DNA from: Sipunculus nudus
Taxonomy: Eukaryota; Annelida; Sipuncula; Golfingiida; Sipunculidae
Assembly: GCA_026874595.1 (NCBI GenBank)
Contig: CM049318.1
Span: forward strand, 38,771,956 to 38,835,955
DNA length: 64,000 nt
Direction of reading: 5' to 3'
Under the pieces are notes generated by a model, which was not told the DNA's origin, searched no databases, and saw only the letters and a program-made list of their open reading frames with translations. Shown here in pieces: positions 37,004-63,694 of the stretch (the stretch's first letter is position 1; every line of letters starts with the position of its first letter). The position numbers were made by a program, and so were the translations under genes.

Positions 37004-38766
37004 CATACATACATACATATTGTCAGGTCAGGAATGAAGTGACTGGTCTGTGTCTGGACACATTAAGTAAAGACGGCTGGACCACGTACAAGCTGGGCCT
37101 GTACAGGTGTCAGGACAGACGAGTCGTTAACATTAAACAGGTAAGCACACCAGTTTTAGAAAGCTACTTTCTAAAAGGAATTCTCCCAAAACCATGTTTG
37201 CATTCACTTGTGCGGCCCTCATTCGCAGGTAAGTTCATTCAAACACCTATAATGCAATCCTCAACTAGGACAATTTAATCATTATGTCTTCTGTTCTATT
37301 TAACATTGGTCTGTTGATACATTGCATGCTTAGTTATATCCATTTTAATAAGCAAGTGTTTACTTCAACATTAAAACGTTCCGTACCATACAGTCATTCC
37401 ATCATCTGGTTTATATATTATATAAAATATATAAACAAATATGAGTACAATTATGCCAGGTTAATTTAAATGGAACAATATTAAGGTTTGTTTATACTTG
37501 ATATAATAATCTGTACTTTCGAGACATAAATGACCTATACTTTCCAGATATAAGTATCTCAGTTTTACTATCTTCTCTATATAATTTTACTTACAGATAT
37601 TTGCGCTGACTCGAGACAACCATCTGAGGGTCGAGAGGGCTTGCGCTCACGTCGCCGAGCGTAACGTTCGCATGACGTATAACTGTGAGGCTAATGACGT
37701 CACACAACACTGGTTCTACAGCAAGGTACCTACTTACCCGAAACTCGGGAACGATAAACCCTAACTCAAAGCAGTCGCGGGCCAACAATCCTTATTAACT
37801 AGTTCCGTTAGTTAAACCAGGCGATGATACATTAAACTGCCATCAGCCGACCATGAAGTCTTATTGAATAAATCCGACATATTACATTTACTTTTACAAG
37901 CGAACGTTTGGTATGCTAAAAGAATGGTACTATGCAATATTAATTGGCAGTTAGTGTATATTCCTCACCATTTGATTCTTTACGTATAACAATGACATCT
38001 TTACCACTGATCACGTTACCCGTAAATAACGCTGAATGGATACAGTTTTGTAAAAAAAAAAATATTCAGAATGAGCAAGCCTAAGAAATGTAACTCACAA
38101 ACACATGATACACCCGATATAAGAAGAAGACGCATAAGCAACATTTCTTCAAAAATGTTTTGGTTTAAGACGGTAATTTAGGACTATGAGCCAAAGAAAT
38201 GAGAAAAGTGACTTAAAAATTCAGAGAGCACCCATACAATCGTCAACAAATGCCAGCGCCACTTCGCCTATCAGTTGCGTTTGTCCCATTTCCAGTGCAT
38301 AACTTACATTTAAAAACAAAATATAATATCTGGATTTAATTTAATCCTAAGACTCTAAAGTGTGCTGTCAACATTTATTCATCATTACCGATTAGGTTTG
38401 TAGAGTGTTTATCATTATTGCATAGGTCCAAGGTCCTTGACGGCTAGCAAATCGTACATAATAATAATAATTAAAATTGATATACGATTTAATATAGTGT
38501 ATACTATTTTTCTTTGTCGTTAATTTACTTTCGATTTTTATTACTAAATTCTTAAAAATGAAACGTTGGTAAAACGGAACAAAAGCATACATGTGTTATA
38601 TTTGACCTGAAAGCTTTACTTGTAGGACAACCGGATGATATTCCACAAGAACACCAACAAATGCCTTGATGCGGAGGGATACAAAGAAAATAGTGCCGTG
38701 CGAGTGGCCGCGTGCTCCGGAATGCCAACACAGCTTTGGGACTTTGTTTCTTTACAGGTTTTATAA
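28294..38766 (+). CDS. GALNT: Polypeptide N-acetylgalactosaminyltransferase, GALNT11-like, complete
   Basis: Transfers GalNAc from UDP-GalNAc to Ser/Thr, starting mucin-type O-glycosylation in the Golgi. Eleven exons (28294-28676, 29279-29445, 30011-30188, 30610-30819, 32193-32310, 32854-32941, 33641-33738, 35648-35779, 37027-37140, 37597-37725, 38626-38766) join in perfect phase into 585 residues, a usual family length. Seen: a signal anchor at about residues 11-31; GT-A fold with the metal-binding DAH at 234-236; [12 protein letters not shown] and WGAEN (342-346; most members have WGGEN); CSHVGH ending at His370; a ricin-B lectin tail (about 459-585) with QHW and QLW motifs. IWMCGG and PYGFPG resemble GALNT11 from memory; subfamily is inference. 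The start is the first ATG before the anchor. Confidence 0.93.
28915..29230. repeat. Family G repeat in GALNT intron 1
   Basis: Same phrase order as 1020-1400, with a (GT)n run and a poly(C) run near 29186. An inverse-oriented piece is at 26330-26505 (GTGAATATTCCTTGATGACG). Confidence 0.6.
29279..29445 (+). CDS. GALNT: GALNT exon 2: start of catalytic domain
   Basis: Acceptor TTTGACAG, donor G|GTAAGT. Encodes [17 protein letters not shown] and the LLDDAS strand typical of the family's nucleotide-binding half. Confidence 0.92.
30011..30188 (+). CDS. GALNT: GALNT exon 3: DxH metal site
   Basis: Acceptor AATTTCAG, donor TG|GTAAAT. Contains [18 protein letters not shown] and VFLDAHCE, the Mn-binding DxH. 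A (GA)n tract begins 33 bases after the donor. Confidence 0.93.
30222..30333. repeat. (GA)n then (ACAG)n
   Basis: Pure GA to 30289, then a mixed GACAGACAG tract; 33 bases after the GALNT exon 3 donor. Confidence 0.95.
30610..30819 (+). CDS. GALNT: GALNT exon 4
   Basis: Acceptor TTCATTTAG, donor GA|GTAAGC. Encodes [16 protein letters not shown] and the [11 protein letters not shown] segment. Confidence 0.92.
31017..31217. mobile_element. MITE with GGCGGATC ends
   Basis: Left CAGGGGCGGATCTAGGATTT (from 31017) and right CATGGATCCGCCACTGC (to 31217). Contains a poly(C) run at 31186-31200. Same family as 24369-24563. Lies in GALNT intron 4. Confidence 0.65.
31218..31341 (-). repeat. tRNA-derived SINE-like sequence
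   Basis: On the minus strand GGAGCATGGTGGTATAATGG (from 31340) has a D-arm/A-box shape (TGGTATAATGGATAGGG), then an anticodon-arm-like segment and TTCGCGTCGAGTCC, a B-box-like T-arm, near 31270. It runs into the GGATCC MITE. The stems are imperfect and the T loop deviates, so I read it as a SINE head, not a working tRNA. Confidence 0.45.
31797..32160. mobile_element. Family H element in GALNT intron 4
   Basis: TTCGCGAGGGTTTCAAATTT on the left and TATCGCGAAAATAGAACCCT on the right have the same arrangement as 14216-14682. Its right end lies 32 bases from GALNT exon 5. Confidence 0.5.
32193..32310 (+). CDS. GALNT: GALNT exon 5: acceptor-site motif
   Basis: Acceptor CGTTCTTCAG, donor AGG|GTAAAT. 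Encodes [30 protein letters not shown]. The second Gly of the usual WGGEN is Ala here. Confidence 0.93.
32774..32824. repeat. (TA)n next to GALNT exon 6 acceptor
   Basis: Ends 29 bases before exon 6. Confidence 0.95.
32854..32941 (+). CDS. GALNT: GALNT exon 6: third metal ligand
   Basis: Encodes [20 protein letters not shown]; His370 of CSHVGH is the family's third Mn ligand. The acceptor GTTTGTAG is only 29 bases from the end of a (TA)n tract. Confidence 0.92.
33641..33738 (+). CDS. GALNT: GALNT exon 7
   Basis: Acceptor CCTCGTCTAG, donor AAG|GTAAGG. Encodes [20 protein letters not shown], the segment after the catalytic flexible loop. Confidence 0.9.
34728..35232. repeat. Family B repeat, in GALNT intron 7
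   Basis: Inverse-oriented partner of 3920-4430; begins AAAGGGGCCCAATCACC and ends TGTCCCTTTAAT, so the ends are short inverted repeats. A short fragment (GTGATTGGGCCCCTTTAAG) is also at 12242. Confidence 0.8.
35648..35779 (+). CDS. GALNT: GALNT exon 8: end of catalytic domain and linker
   Basis: Phase 0 exon encoding [20 protein letters not shown] then VYPEQF, the Cys-containing end of the catalytic domain, and the linker to the lectin. Confidence 0.9.
36072..36163. repeat. (TA)n with TTTA interruptions
   Basis: In GALNT intron 8. Confidence 0.95.
36937..37002. repeat. (TA)n next to GALNT exon 9 acceptor
   Basis: Followed by (ACAT)n and then exon 9 at 37027. Confidence 0.95.
37027..37140 (+). 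CDS. GALNT: GALNT exon 9: lectin alpha repeat
   Basis: Phase 0 exon with GLCLDT, the CLD of the alpha repeat. Its acceptor (ATATTGTCAG) is 25 bases from a long (TA)n tract and has little polypyrimidine. Confidence 0.88.
37597..37725 (+). CDS. GALNT: GALNT exon 10: lectin beta repeat, degenerate
   Basis: Phase 0 exon. The beta repeat keeps QHW but reads RACAHV where a CLD sugar-binding motif would be expected, suggesting that this repeat does not bind GalNAc. Confidence 0.88.
37726..38625. other. GALNT intron 10
   Basis: AT-rich, nothing recognised. Confidence 0.5.
38626..38766 (+). CDS. GALNT: GALNT exon 11: lectin gamma repeat and stop
   Basis: Encodes NKCLDAEG (intact CLD) and MPTQLWDF (QxW), then stop TAA at 38764-38766. 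Confidence 0.9.
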   Translation, partial: DNRMIFHKNTNKCLDAEGYKENSAVRVAACSGMPTQLWDFVSLQVL

Positions 38767-39035
38767 ATATGCATGTACTATGATTACCATCACAAACTTG
38801 TATAATAAAAAACAGACATTTATGAATTATTTTACAAGAGATGTAATTTTGTGTGTGAGAATGAGAATCTGGAGCCGAATTTTAAGGTTGATAGTGAATC
38901 TAATAGGGCTGTAACAATATATTACCTCGTGCAAGAAAAAAGCGTGTATCTAGATATGACACACAGTGCTTGTGATATGAAGTATACACACCAGTCTCAG
39001 ATTTTAGGCAATATTTCTTCCGTGTTTAGAGATAC

Positions 39036-39041
39036 AATAAA
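39036..39041 (+). terminator. Poly(A) signal AATAAA of GALNT
   Basis: AATAAA 270 bases after the stop codon; another at 39068-39073. Confidence 0.45.
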
Positions 39042-40087
39042 TCTTTTATGAAATGTGACTTTCAAACAATAAATACAATTGTTCATCCTGTCTCTGGCCA
39101 ACGACGTTGTACCCTCTGAGCCTTGTATGGTGCTGAGAGAGTGTTTTTGATTTCGGGTACGGATTTCCATTGGATGATCAAATATGGTCAACATACCAGT
39201 AGAGGAACACCTGACGATACCGACACGATAGACTTTGTCCCGCCAGGCATCGAGGTACCCGTGTATGTTACAGTGCCAAGGCCCACTTATTTTGTCTTGA
39301 ATTAATATCCCTCTCTATAAATAGACTCTAATATGAAGCATGGACTGCCGGACATTGGGAAAAGCACATGAAAACGTGAATGACAGTCTAAGTCTGGCTA
39401 AACAAACAAGAATCTAAGTCATTTACCCTCTATTTTATTCAGTGTTACTTGACTATAAAGCAAATACTGATACTATATTATGAAGTGGCACAATATAATA
39501 ATAATCGTAATCAAAACAAGAAAAAAAGACATTCCTATAACATGCTAGGTAAATTATAAATAAACGTACCTAGGAGTGCATATGCTTAAACTACGTATGT
39601 TTAAATATAATCTTTGTGTTTAATATATACATTAAATATATTACAGATATGATATTAAAAATGAAAGACATCGGGCATTGGTCAAACAGACCCACTGATA
39701 CAAACACACACCTGCATGTTTACTCATGTGTAACCCACTCGAAGCAACTTGAGAAATCATGTTTCCATGAAGCACCAATTAAAACTTACTTTCAAATCAT
39801 ATCAAATGGGTAATGTTTTGTCTTATTCTCTTAATTAAGAGTTTCATCTTTTCTCCAAGGCAAATCACTGTACTTATTGTAACAGATACAGGGTACTGAA
39901 AATGATTTGCTCAAAGGGAAATGAAGTGCCACATATACACATTTCCTGAAAGCAAAAAAGACTGACGCATATCTCTGTAACCACAAATGCTAATTTAACA
40001 TTCATATGCACGTGACTTTTAACATTCATATGCACTTCTATCATTCACATACACTTCTGAAGTTTGTATAAATTTCTAACACTCATA

Positions 40088-40249
40088 CAGTGAAACCTGT
40101 TTTAAAAGACCACCTGTCTGTTAAGACCACCCTTCAGTGATCCAAAAGCATTCACACTGGTTATAACTGACCTGTCTAATAAGACCATCTGTGAATTGAA
40201 ACCACTACTGGCCAGTCCAATGGGTGGTCTCATAACACAGGTTTCACTG
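40088..40249. mobile_element. Mariner/Tc1-like MITE, 162 bp
   Basis: Perfect 13-base TIRs CAGTGAAACCTGT and ACAGGTTTCACTG with flanking TA dinucleotides (40086-40087 and 40250-40251). Confidence 0.82.
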
Positions 40250-40414
40250 TATATAATTCTAACATTCACATATGGGAAACCTGTAACAGGGATATCAGTC
40301 TTGTCATGTACATTTGAACATTATATACTCAATATACTTTGGAACAATGGCGTACATCACAACATGTTACATGGTACTTGTAAATGTTCATGGTTTATAA
40401 ACTAGAAAAATTAT

Positions 40415-40905
40415 TAACAAGGGACCTGTGGGTCATGGAGCTCAGCTGAAATGGATTATGGGAATATTATGTATAACATGAGAGATGTTGGAAAGTCTCT
40501 GTGGTTACTGGCTACCAGCCTATGTCACTCACGGTCTAACCAATTACATTATATCCCAGTCTGTAACTTCTACAAGGTATGCAATACTAATCTTATGCCT
40601 TGTATACAGAAAACATACTACAGAACCTTCATGCCAAGCAAGAAGGATATAAAAAATCTGGTGTTGATATAAGTCCATCTTGAAGTGTAACAATGGAAAA
40701 TGGGAGGTTTTGCTTGATTCCTTGAAGAGCTGAGGTCAAACTGACCAAGTTTCAGGTATGGTGATACTATGTACTATGCACTATGCGAAATTCAGGTCTG
40801 AAACTATTATGATTTTCATTTGTGCCCTGTGAAAGGATGTCCAGATTATGGATAAAGGGCCACTGCTATAGCTCAAATGACTAATAGTCAGCCAAGTTTA
40901 AAATG
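40415..40905. mobile_element. Family E element, short degraded copy
   Basis: Left end AACAAGGGACC..GTGGGTCATGG and GCTCAGCTGA (40440-40449); right end CTATAGCTCAAATGACTAATAG then a decayed TCAGCCAAGT (40888-40897). About 490 bases. Confidence 0.6.
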
Positions 40906-41711
40906 CTGAGCTAAGGTTTTTACTGCTTTGGCAAGTACACAGTGTGTCTGGTAGCAGAGCACCACTGTTCAAAAAGAAACTATGACCCTTCTACTCTTAG
41001 GTTCTGAGAATAAAGTCCAATGAAATGAACAAGACATGCAATGCTCAAGACATACAAGGCCTATAACATAAAGATACAATAACAAAAAACATAAATTGTA
41101 CTAAAGTATAAGAAACAATAATGAATAACATAAACTGTAAGATAGTGTTGAATAGGTTAATTTTCTAAATAAATTCAGCTATTTAATGCCACAAATGATT
41201 ATACACAATTGTATCATATTAGGCCTGTATCAAGAAACCTATCTTTGAGAAAAATAAATATTTTAATATCACTAGTCGGTTAAGAGAGATAATCCTCACG
41301 AACTGTATTGATAATGTATCTTTTATACATTTTGAATAAATATAATATTTCTTTTCAGTGTCCTGGACTTATCAGTCAGTGTCAGACATCAGTGACAGAT
41401 CTTGAAAGATAGGTGGGAAAGGCTGATTACAATGGCCACTCTGAGAATAGTGTAATTAAGTAATTTGCAAAGATTGCTTGTTAATGTTTTAAATTAACTT
41501 AAAACTAGTACCACAAAATCTTTCTTATTAAAAGAAATCTTAATTCTATTGAGAGAATAGAGAGGTACATCTTCTGAAGGTCAAACAGTGAACATAACAG
41601 ATACAATAAACAGATTTTAATACAGTCTCTACATGTGGACCAATTAGTTTGATAAGTTATGGCTTTTCAGTTAGGACTTAATTATAATGATCACAGTCAT
41701 GACTACACTGT

Positions 41712-41800
41712 GACTGCCTTTCTGTTCGCGAGGATTTCAAATTCACGAGAGGGGAATTATCATGAAAATGAAACCTTTGTGAATAGGAGATCCCATCATC
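41712..41800. repeat. Family H fragment
   Basis: GTTCGCGAGGATTTCAAATT followed by AATTATCATGAAAATGAAACC. Similar decayed pieces at 42655-42765, 44205-44265 and 45165-45265. Confidence 0.45.
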
Positions 41801-41904
41801 AAAGGTAAGTTGAAAGGTTACAAAATACTGATATAAATAATAATAATAGATTTCCTGTGTGCAAAGATTGCTATCATAAATCTTATCACATCTTTCTAAT
41901 TATT

Positions 41905-41910
41905 TTTATT
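41905..41910 (-). terminator. Possible poly(A) signal of LSS
   Basis: AATAAA on the minus strand about 550 bases past the LSS stop. AT-rich surroundings make chance occurrence likely. Confidence 0.25.
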
Positions 41911-42460
41911 AACTATTTTTTCCACTTGGTTGATGTTCCCTTGGGTGCACAGCACTTTTTACAAATTTGTGCACTCATTATTTGATATAATATCACAAAC
42001 AAGTAGCGAATCACAGTACAATATATGGTCCTGTAGAGACAGTGGTCCTGTGAATATTGAAAGCACAGTGGAACATGGCTAATGGGCACCTCTGTATTTC
42101 AGACACCCATGAATTATAGACATCCAACCTGCAGAATGTCAGGTAAGTGTGGATGTGTCGGATTAAACTGTGAACTTACAGCTCCAATTTGCTGTGAAAA
42201 AAAGCCATGTATAATGTTTAAAAATTATAATGACATACCAGTATTCACCCTGTTGACTTATTTTGGGCAATCTTTGTAAAAAGAAAGCTTTCAGCAAGAT
42301 CCTATAATATAGCATTCCTAAAAACCTGTTTTAATAAATAAATAGGTCTTCTTGAAACAAATTTCAGTTCAGAACATTTCTGCACAGAAGTTTCCTATAT
42401 GTTTTTAACAATAAATAGGATTTCTCTTCGCCTTATTTTTAACTTGATTCCTCTCCTTGT

Positions 42461-58647
<16,187 letters not shown>

Positions 58648-58677
<30 letters not shown>

Positions 58678-58771
58678 CTAGGTACAACAATATATGAAAG
58701 ACAATAAAAAAGTGGATGTACTGGCAACCACTCAGGCAGTAATCTAAGTACAAGAATATAAGAAACATCAA
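58648..58771 (-). repeat. 66-bp tandem duplication of an LSS 3' splice site and exon start
   Basis: The sequence 58648-58705 recurs at 58714-58771 with a period of exactly 66 bases. Each copy holds a branch/pyrimidine region, an AG (CCTAG or CTTAG) and the codons for [10 protein letters not shown]. The frame stays open from the outer copy into the true exon. Confidence 0.9.
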
Positions 58772-58984
58772 TCACAACAATTGGACACAGAATCTTTCAT
58801 ATCTTCCCCTATATTATTCATGTTTCAAGCCCTAACTGTGGTACACAAGGACGTGTCAGTTAGACATTCATACTGGATAATTCTTTTGTATATCTTGATA
58901 CTTTTGAATGAATAGGCATTTTCCATTTCACTAGTGAAAACTGTTGCTGAGTGTTTGGGTAAAGTTTATCAACAAAATTACAGA

Positions 58985-59021
58985 CTGTTCCACAAAAGGG
59001 TGCCCATTGAAATTTGGCAAT
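58985..59021 (-). repeat. 37-bp exact inverted repeat, left arm
   Basis: Exact reverse complement of 63658-63694. Both arms translate to IAKFQWAPFCGT in an open frame. Confidence 0.85.
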
Positions 59022-60950
59022 ATTTTCATAAACTGGCAGATTAATTTCAGATGGCATATTGCAATGAAGGAATGGGGTGTTGGCCTGATTTACTATAATT
59101 AAATTATAATCATACCAGGCAAAATATTAAAACAATACAATTAAAATGATATCTGAGAAAACAGTCTATTTTTTACAACACCTCAACCCCATTCATGAAG
59201 GTTAAGGTCATTGCAATTGGTCACATGCTCAAACAACTGTACTTGAAAGCTCCTGACTGGCTTATAACTGGTCATAAATATTGTAAACAAGGGACCCATG
59301 GGTCACGGCGCTCAGCTGATTGTGATTGGACTATAAATGTTTCTCCACTGTGTTACTATATCGAGTCAATAAAGCTTATGGATATCATGGACATGTTGGG
59401 CTATTATAAAGGAATGTAATGTAATATGTGAGTAAATGATAAATGAAATTACCTGACTGATGGATTAATAGAGTCAAATATAGTGGTTTATTTTTTTATT
59501 TATTTAGGAGGGGTTGAAAATTGTGATATATCTGAGCAAATATGAATGCAATGACAGCAGTAATAAGCAGTAGTAGAATGATGATAAGGCTATTTGTTGA
59601 AGGATCTAAAGTGAATGGTAGTCTGCAAGCTTTCAATTTGACAGATATGATGTTATGATTAACTATGCTGATGAAGTGATTTATGAATTTGTGACTGTAT
59701 GACACAATATCTCTTTAGTCTTGACAAGGTACATTATTGTGATGCCCACTATGTCTACATATTACACAATATTGACATAACTTCTGGCATGTACATAGGT
59801 ACCTATGGACGAATAGTTATACAAACTATTAAAGTATGAATATATCTGATTCATCTTGTTCTTGCTTACTGAGGCTGACTTTAGGATGGGGTTCGGAGAA
59901 GGGAAAAGTGAGGGCAGCACAAAGGTGGATGTAGAAATATTCTATTGTAATTTTTTTCATTTATATAAGAATATGAAAAGCTAAGAGGAAAGGGGCCCTC
60001 CAACTTGGTTATAGTAAAGTTCTAAAGATATGATTGCAAACTAATACTCTGACAAGACTGTCATGAAGAAAAACAGTAAAAGTTTTGAGATACTGTGATG
60101 CATATGAACATTTACAGATGGACAGGCAAGTGGACAGAATGGACTAATACCTTTATTTCACTTTCAAGGGAATAATGCATTTAGGTTTATATATAATCCT
60201 ATTTTTTTTAAGCATATCCACTTTTTCCATCAAGAAGTTTTTATCTGAATCATTTTTTTATTTACAGGTTTTATAAATTTTTAATAAAAAAACCTGAAAA
60301 TATATGTTAAAATATTAGAATTGTTGCAAAAGTTGCAATCATTATATATACAGAGTAAAAAAATGAAACTATAAGTTAAAATATTAGAATTGTTGCAAAA
60401 GTTGCAATCATCATATATCCAGAGTGTATCTCATATTGGGTCATATTATGCATACACATATATTTTATTATTTTTAAATCATAAATGTTTAAACTGAATT
60501 TAAAAGAAAATAATGCCACAACATGGCATCTACAAGAATATTCCTTAAAAAGTTTTGCACACTGGAGTTTTCAGTACGTGCTTAATTTTATTCACCAAAA
60601 TAAAATAAAAGATTAAGTAAATTTGATAAAATAAAACATCTTTTCAAATAAAGTATACACACTATTGGTTGAATGTGGGACAAACAATATCATTGTGCTA
60701 ATTACTATTCCAGTTTTAATTTATTACTGGAATTAATAGTCAATTTTACACCTGGTGAAGTTTTTACTCTTCTGAAGTAAGGAATTACCTGTCTGATGAA
60801 CATCCACACTTTCATAGCTATACACCACTTTGTGGACACAATTTAATGTACACTTTAATCATTGTAACCCTCGTGGTAAAATACAAAATCTAAAATGTAG
60901 CATAGCCTAGAATAAGAATGAATCAAATACAGAAAATAATAGACATTTCT
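59022..60950. other. LSS intron (5' side), repeat ends only
   Basis: Family E left end near 59286 and a tandem doublet ATATTAGAATTGTTGCAAAA at 60311 and 60383; no LSS upstream exon could be found here or to the window edge. Confidence 0.5.
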
Positions 60951-61926
60951 TGGCACCGCTGGTGCCATAGTATCGCCAGACAAATGAGGTTTTGTGGTAT
61001 ATTTTGAGGTTTTGACTTATAATGCTCACAGTGCTGTCAAGTGGCCCTTTTTAAGATATTCATGATTTTATGTTTTTCACCAAATATGGGAATATTAAAG
61101 GTCAAGGTCACTCTCATAGTCACGGTCATGACCCCAAATCAATAAACTGCATTCCAAAATATCCAACATTTGATAAAAAAATTATAATGCTCACAGTATA
61201 TATACTGTCAAGTGGCAATGATGGGGTATTCAAAGGCGCAAAAAAACAAAAAAAAGGACAACAGGTGGCGCCACCTATCTTCTGCAAAAGACAAAACTAT
61301 CCAAGATCTTCCATCAATTTGATTTTTGGACCAATCCATGCATCCCTTTTTAAGATATTCATGATTTTATGTGAATTTCACCATATATGGTAATATTCAA
61401 CGTCTAAGCCACTCTCAAAGGAAAGGTCATGACCGCAATTTTAATATATATCATCCCATAACCCATACCTATGTACATGCATAATATTAAAGAAATCTGT
61501 CAATCAGTTTTTGACTTGTGATGCTAAAAGTACTGTCAAGTGGCAATGATGGGGGTATTAAACGGCACAAAAACAAGAAAAGGATACTAGGTGGCACCAC
61601 CAGTTTCCGGTACATGACATCACTATCCAAGATCTTTGTCCTACTTGATTTTTGGATAAATCCATGAAAGATTTCTTGAGATATTTAAGAATTTGTGTGA
61701 TTTTCCCAAAAAATGGATCTATTCAAGGTCAAGGTCACTCTCCTAGTTGAGGTCATGACCCCATTTTAAATAGGCTTCGTCCTCTCACCTGTATCTATAA
61801 ATGTGTCAAGTTTGAAAAAGATCCTTGAAATATTTTTTGAGTTATTGTGTCCAAAAGAAATCTCTGCGGCGGCGGCGGCGCAACTGTGCCTAAACCATAG
61901 TATCTCCAGACTATGTCTGGCGATAC
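60951..61926. mobile_element. Non-autonomous TIR element, family A1 copy 2
   Basis: Left: perfect hairpin TGGCACC-GCT-GGTGCCA (60951-60967) and TIR TATCGCCAGACA (60971-60982). Right: exact inverse TGTCTGGCGATA (61914-61925) inside a 27-base hairpin from 61900. CGG run at 61866-61880. Interior modules CTGTCAAGTGGCAATGATGG repeat near 61200 and 61530 and match copy 1 near 7980. Contains AGGTGGCGCCACCT at 61263. Confidence 0.85.
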
Positions 61927-61949
61927 AATAACATTCATCTAGTTTATGC

Positions 61950-63476
61950 ACTATCTTGAAGCTGCCTGGGGTGGGTTACATAATGCAAGTGAAGGCTGTA
62001 CTACTAGGTGGGCTAGATGTAAACAACACTTGACATGGTGTATGTAAACGTGAATAAAAGCTATTCTTTCCAATCAATTTCTTTGTTATTTCAGATTTTA
62101 AAAGATTAAATCTATATACTATATTATATATACATATAATGTATATATGCTGTGAAAATTAAATCAGCAGTGCCAAAGTTGGACAAAATTTAAGGTATTG
62201 ATTTTTTTATTTATGCTAATAACTTGAAAAATTTGCAAAATTCAGATCTAATTTTGGGTAAACAATTGAATCTTGATTAAATAAAGTAAAATTCCTGAAA
62301 AAAAAGTCTCTAGGTTCAGCAATTCTCATGTGAGGTGAGTAAATATATTTCCTGATTTTTAAAAAAACTGCATTATGTTTTGGCCCATAACTTCAAAATA
62401 ATACCCAATACTGACCTTATTTTTGGTATGTTCATAGAAAATGTGTGAAAGTATGTGAATACTAAATATGATCAAAAACAGATCAGTGGTTTATATTAGG
62501 CAGCCTTGAAGTGTAACAATGGCTTTTTTTTATGGAAAACTGAGTTTTTTTCCTTAATATCTCGAAGGAACGAAGTCCTAATGACCCAATTTTCGGTATG
62601 GTAGGAGATTTTGGGGACATCTAAAATTATTCCAACAGCCTGGGGAGCATAGAGATGTGCACTGAATGACCTACAGTCATCAAAGTGGACTGCTTGACAA
62701 TGTAAGGGAATACAACAAGAGCCTCCAAAAAAATTCAATAACTAGCCTAATTTTGCAGCTTTTATTTTCAAATTTCAGATTTTAACAGATTAAATCCTTA
62801 TGTATACATGCTGTGAAAATTAAATCCACAGTACTTACAGGAAAAAAACGTGCCATGGCCAAAGTTGGGCAAAATTTAAGGTACCAATTTTATATTTTAG
62901 CCAATATTTAAAAAAATTTAACAGATTTTGATCTAATTTTCGGTATACAATAAAATTTTGATTAATTAAAGTTGTATTACTGGAAAAAAGTCCCTACCTT
63001 TAACACTTTTGGTCTTAAGTGACTAAATATCTTCCTGATTTTTTTACAAAGTCCATTATGTTTGGGCCCATAACTTTTTTAAATTATATAATACTGACTA
63101 AATATCTGGCATGTACATAGGAACTATATAGAGGAATATTTATGGTAAATATGAAGAAAACCAGATGAGTGTTTTTGATATTAGGCAGTCCTGAAGTGTG
63201 AAAATAGATTTCTTATAAAAAATTGAGGTTTTTCCTTAATATCTCAAAGGAACGAAGTCCTATTGACCCAATTTTCGGCATGGTAGGAGATTTTGGGGAC
63301 ATCTAACTGTATGCCGAATTTCAGATTCGTAGGTCCAACGGTGTCGAAACGTGCCAGTCTTACGGACGGACATCCAGACGGACAGACAGACAGACGGACG
63401 GACGGACAGACGGACGGACGACGGACAATGGACCACGACTATAGCTCAGATGACTTATAGTCAGCTGAGCTAAAAA
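61950..63476. repeat. Family D repeat, two tandem halves
   Basis: Segments around 62080-62720 and 62760-63430 share TTTCAGATTTTAA..AGATTAAATC, GGCCCATAACTT, AAGGAACGAAGTCCTA and TTTTCGGTATGGTAGGAGATTTTGGGGACATC phrases, so the unit is repeated with about 680-base spacing. The distal one ends in the family E right end. Confidence 0.6.
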
Positions 63477-63657
63477 TACAGTTGTCTGCAACCTATGGCA
63501 GACGCCATGTCACTTGGCCACAAGATTCTGAAGAACCAGAGGGTTGCAAAATATAAATATTGGTTTTTGTTATGAGGTTTTACATCTCATATTAGGCCTT
63601 TGGTCCCTGATCAGTTTTAAGGTCAGACTGTGTGATAATATTGAGTTAAAGAGAATA

Positions 63658-63694
63658 ATTGCCAAATTTCAATGGGCACCCTTTTGTGGAACAG
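63658..63694 (+). repeat. 37-bp exact inverted repeat, right arm
   Basis: Partner of 58985-59021; the pair encloses the possible family E element at 59285-63476. Confidence 0.85.

Larger units (their letters stand above)
39074..41904. other. Region between the convergent GALNT and LSS genes
   Basis: Holds the 162-bp MITE (40088) and the short family E copy (40415); no further gene supported. Confidence 0.5.
59285..63476. mobile_element. Possible large family E element with a nested A1 element
   Basis: Left end AACAAGGGACCCATGGGTCA then GCTCAGCTGA at about 59286-59319; right end TAGTCAGCTGAGCTAAAAAT at about 63456-63475, after a (ACGG/ACAG)n tract (63363-63425). A1 copy 2 is nested inside. 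Whether both ends belong to one insertion is not certain. Confidence 0.4.
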
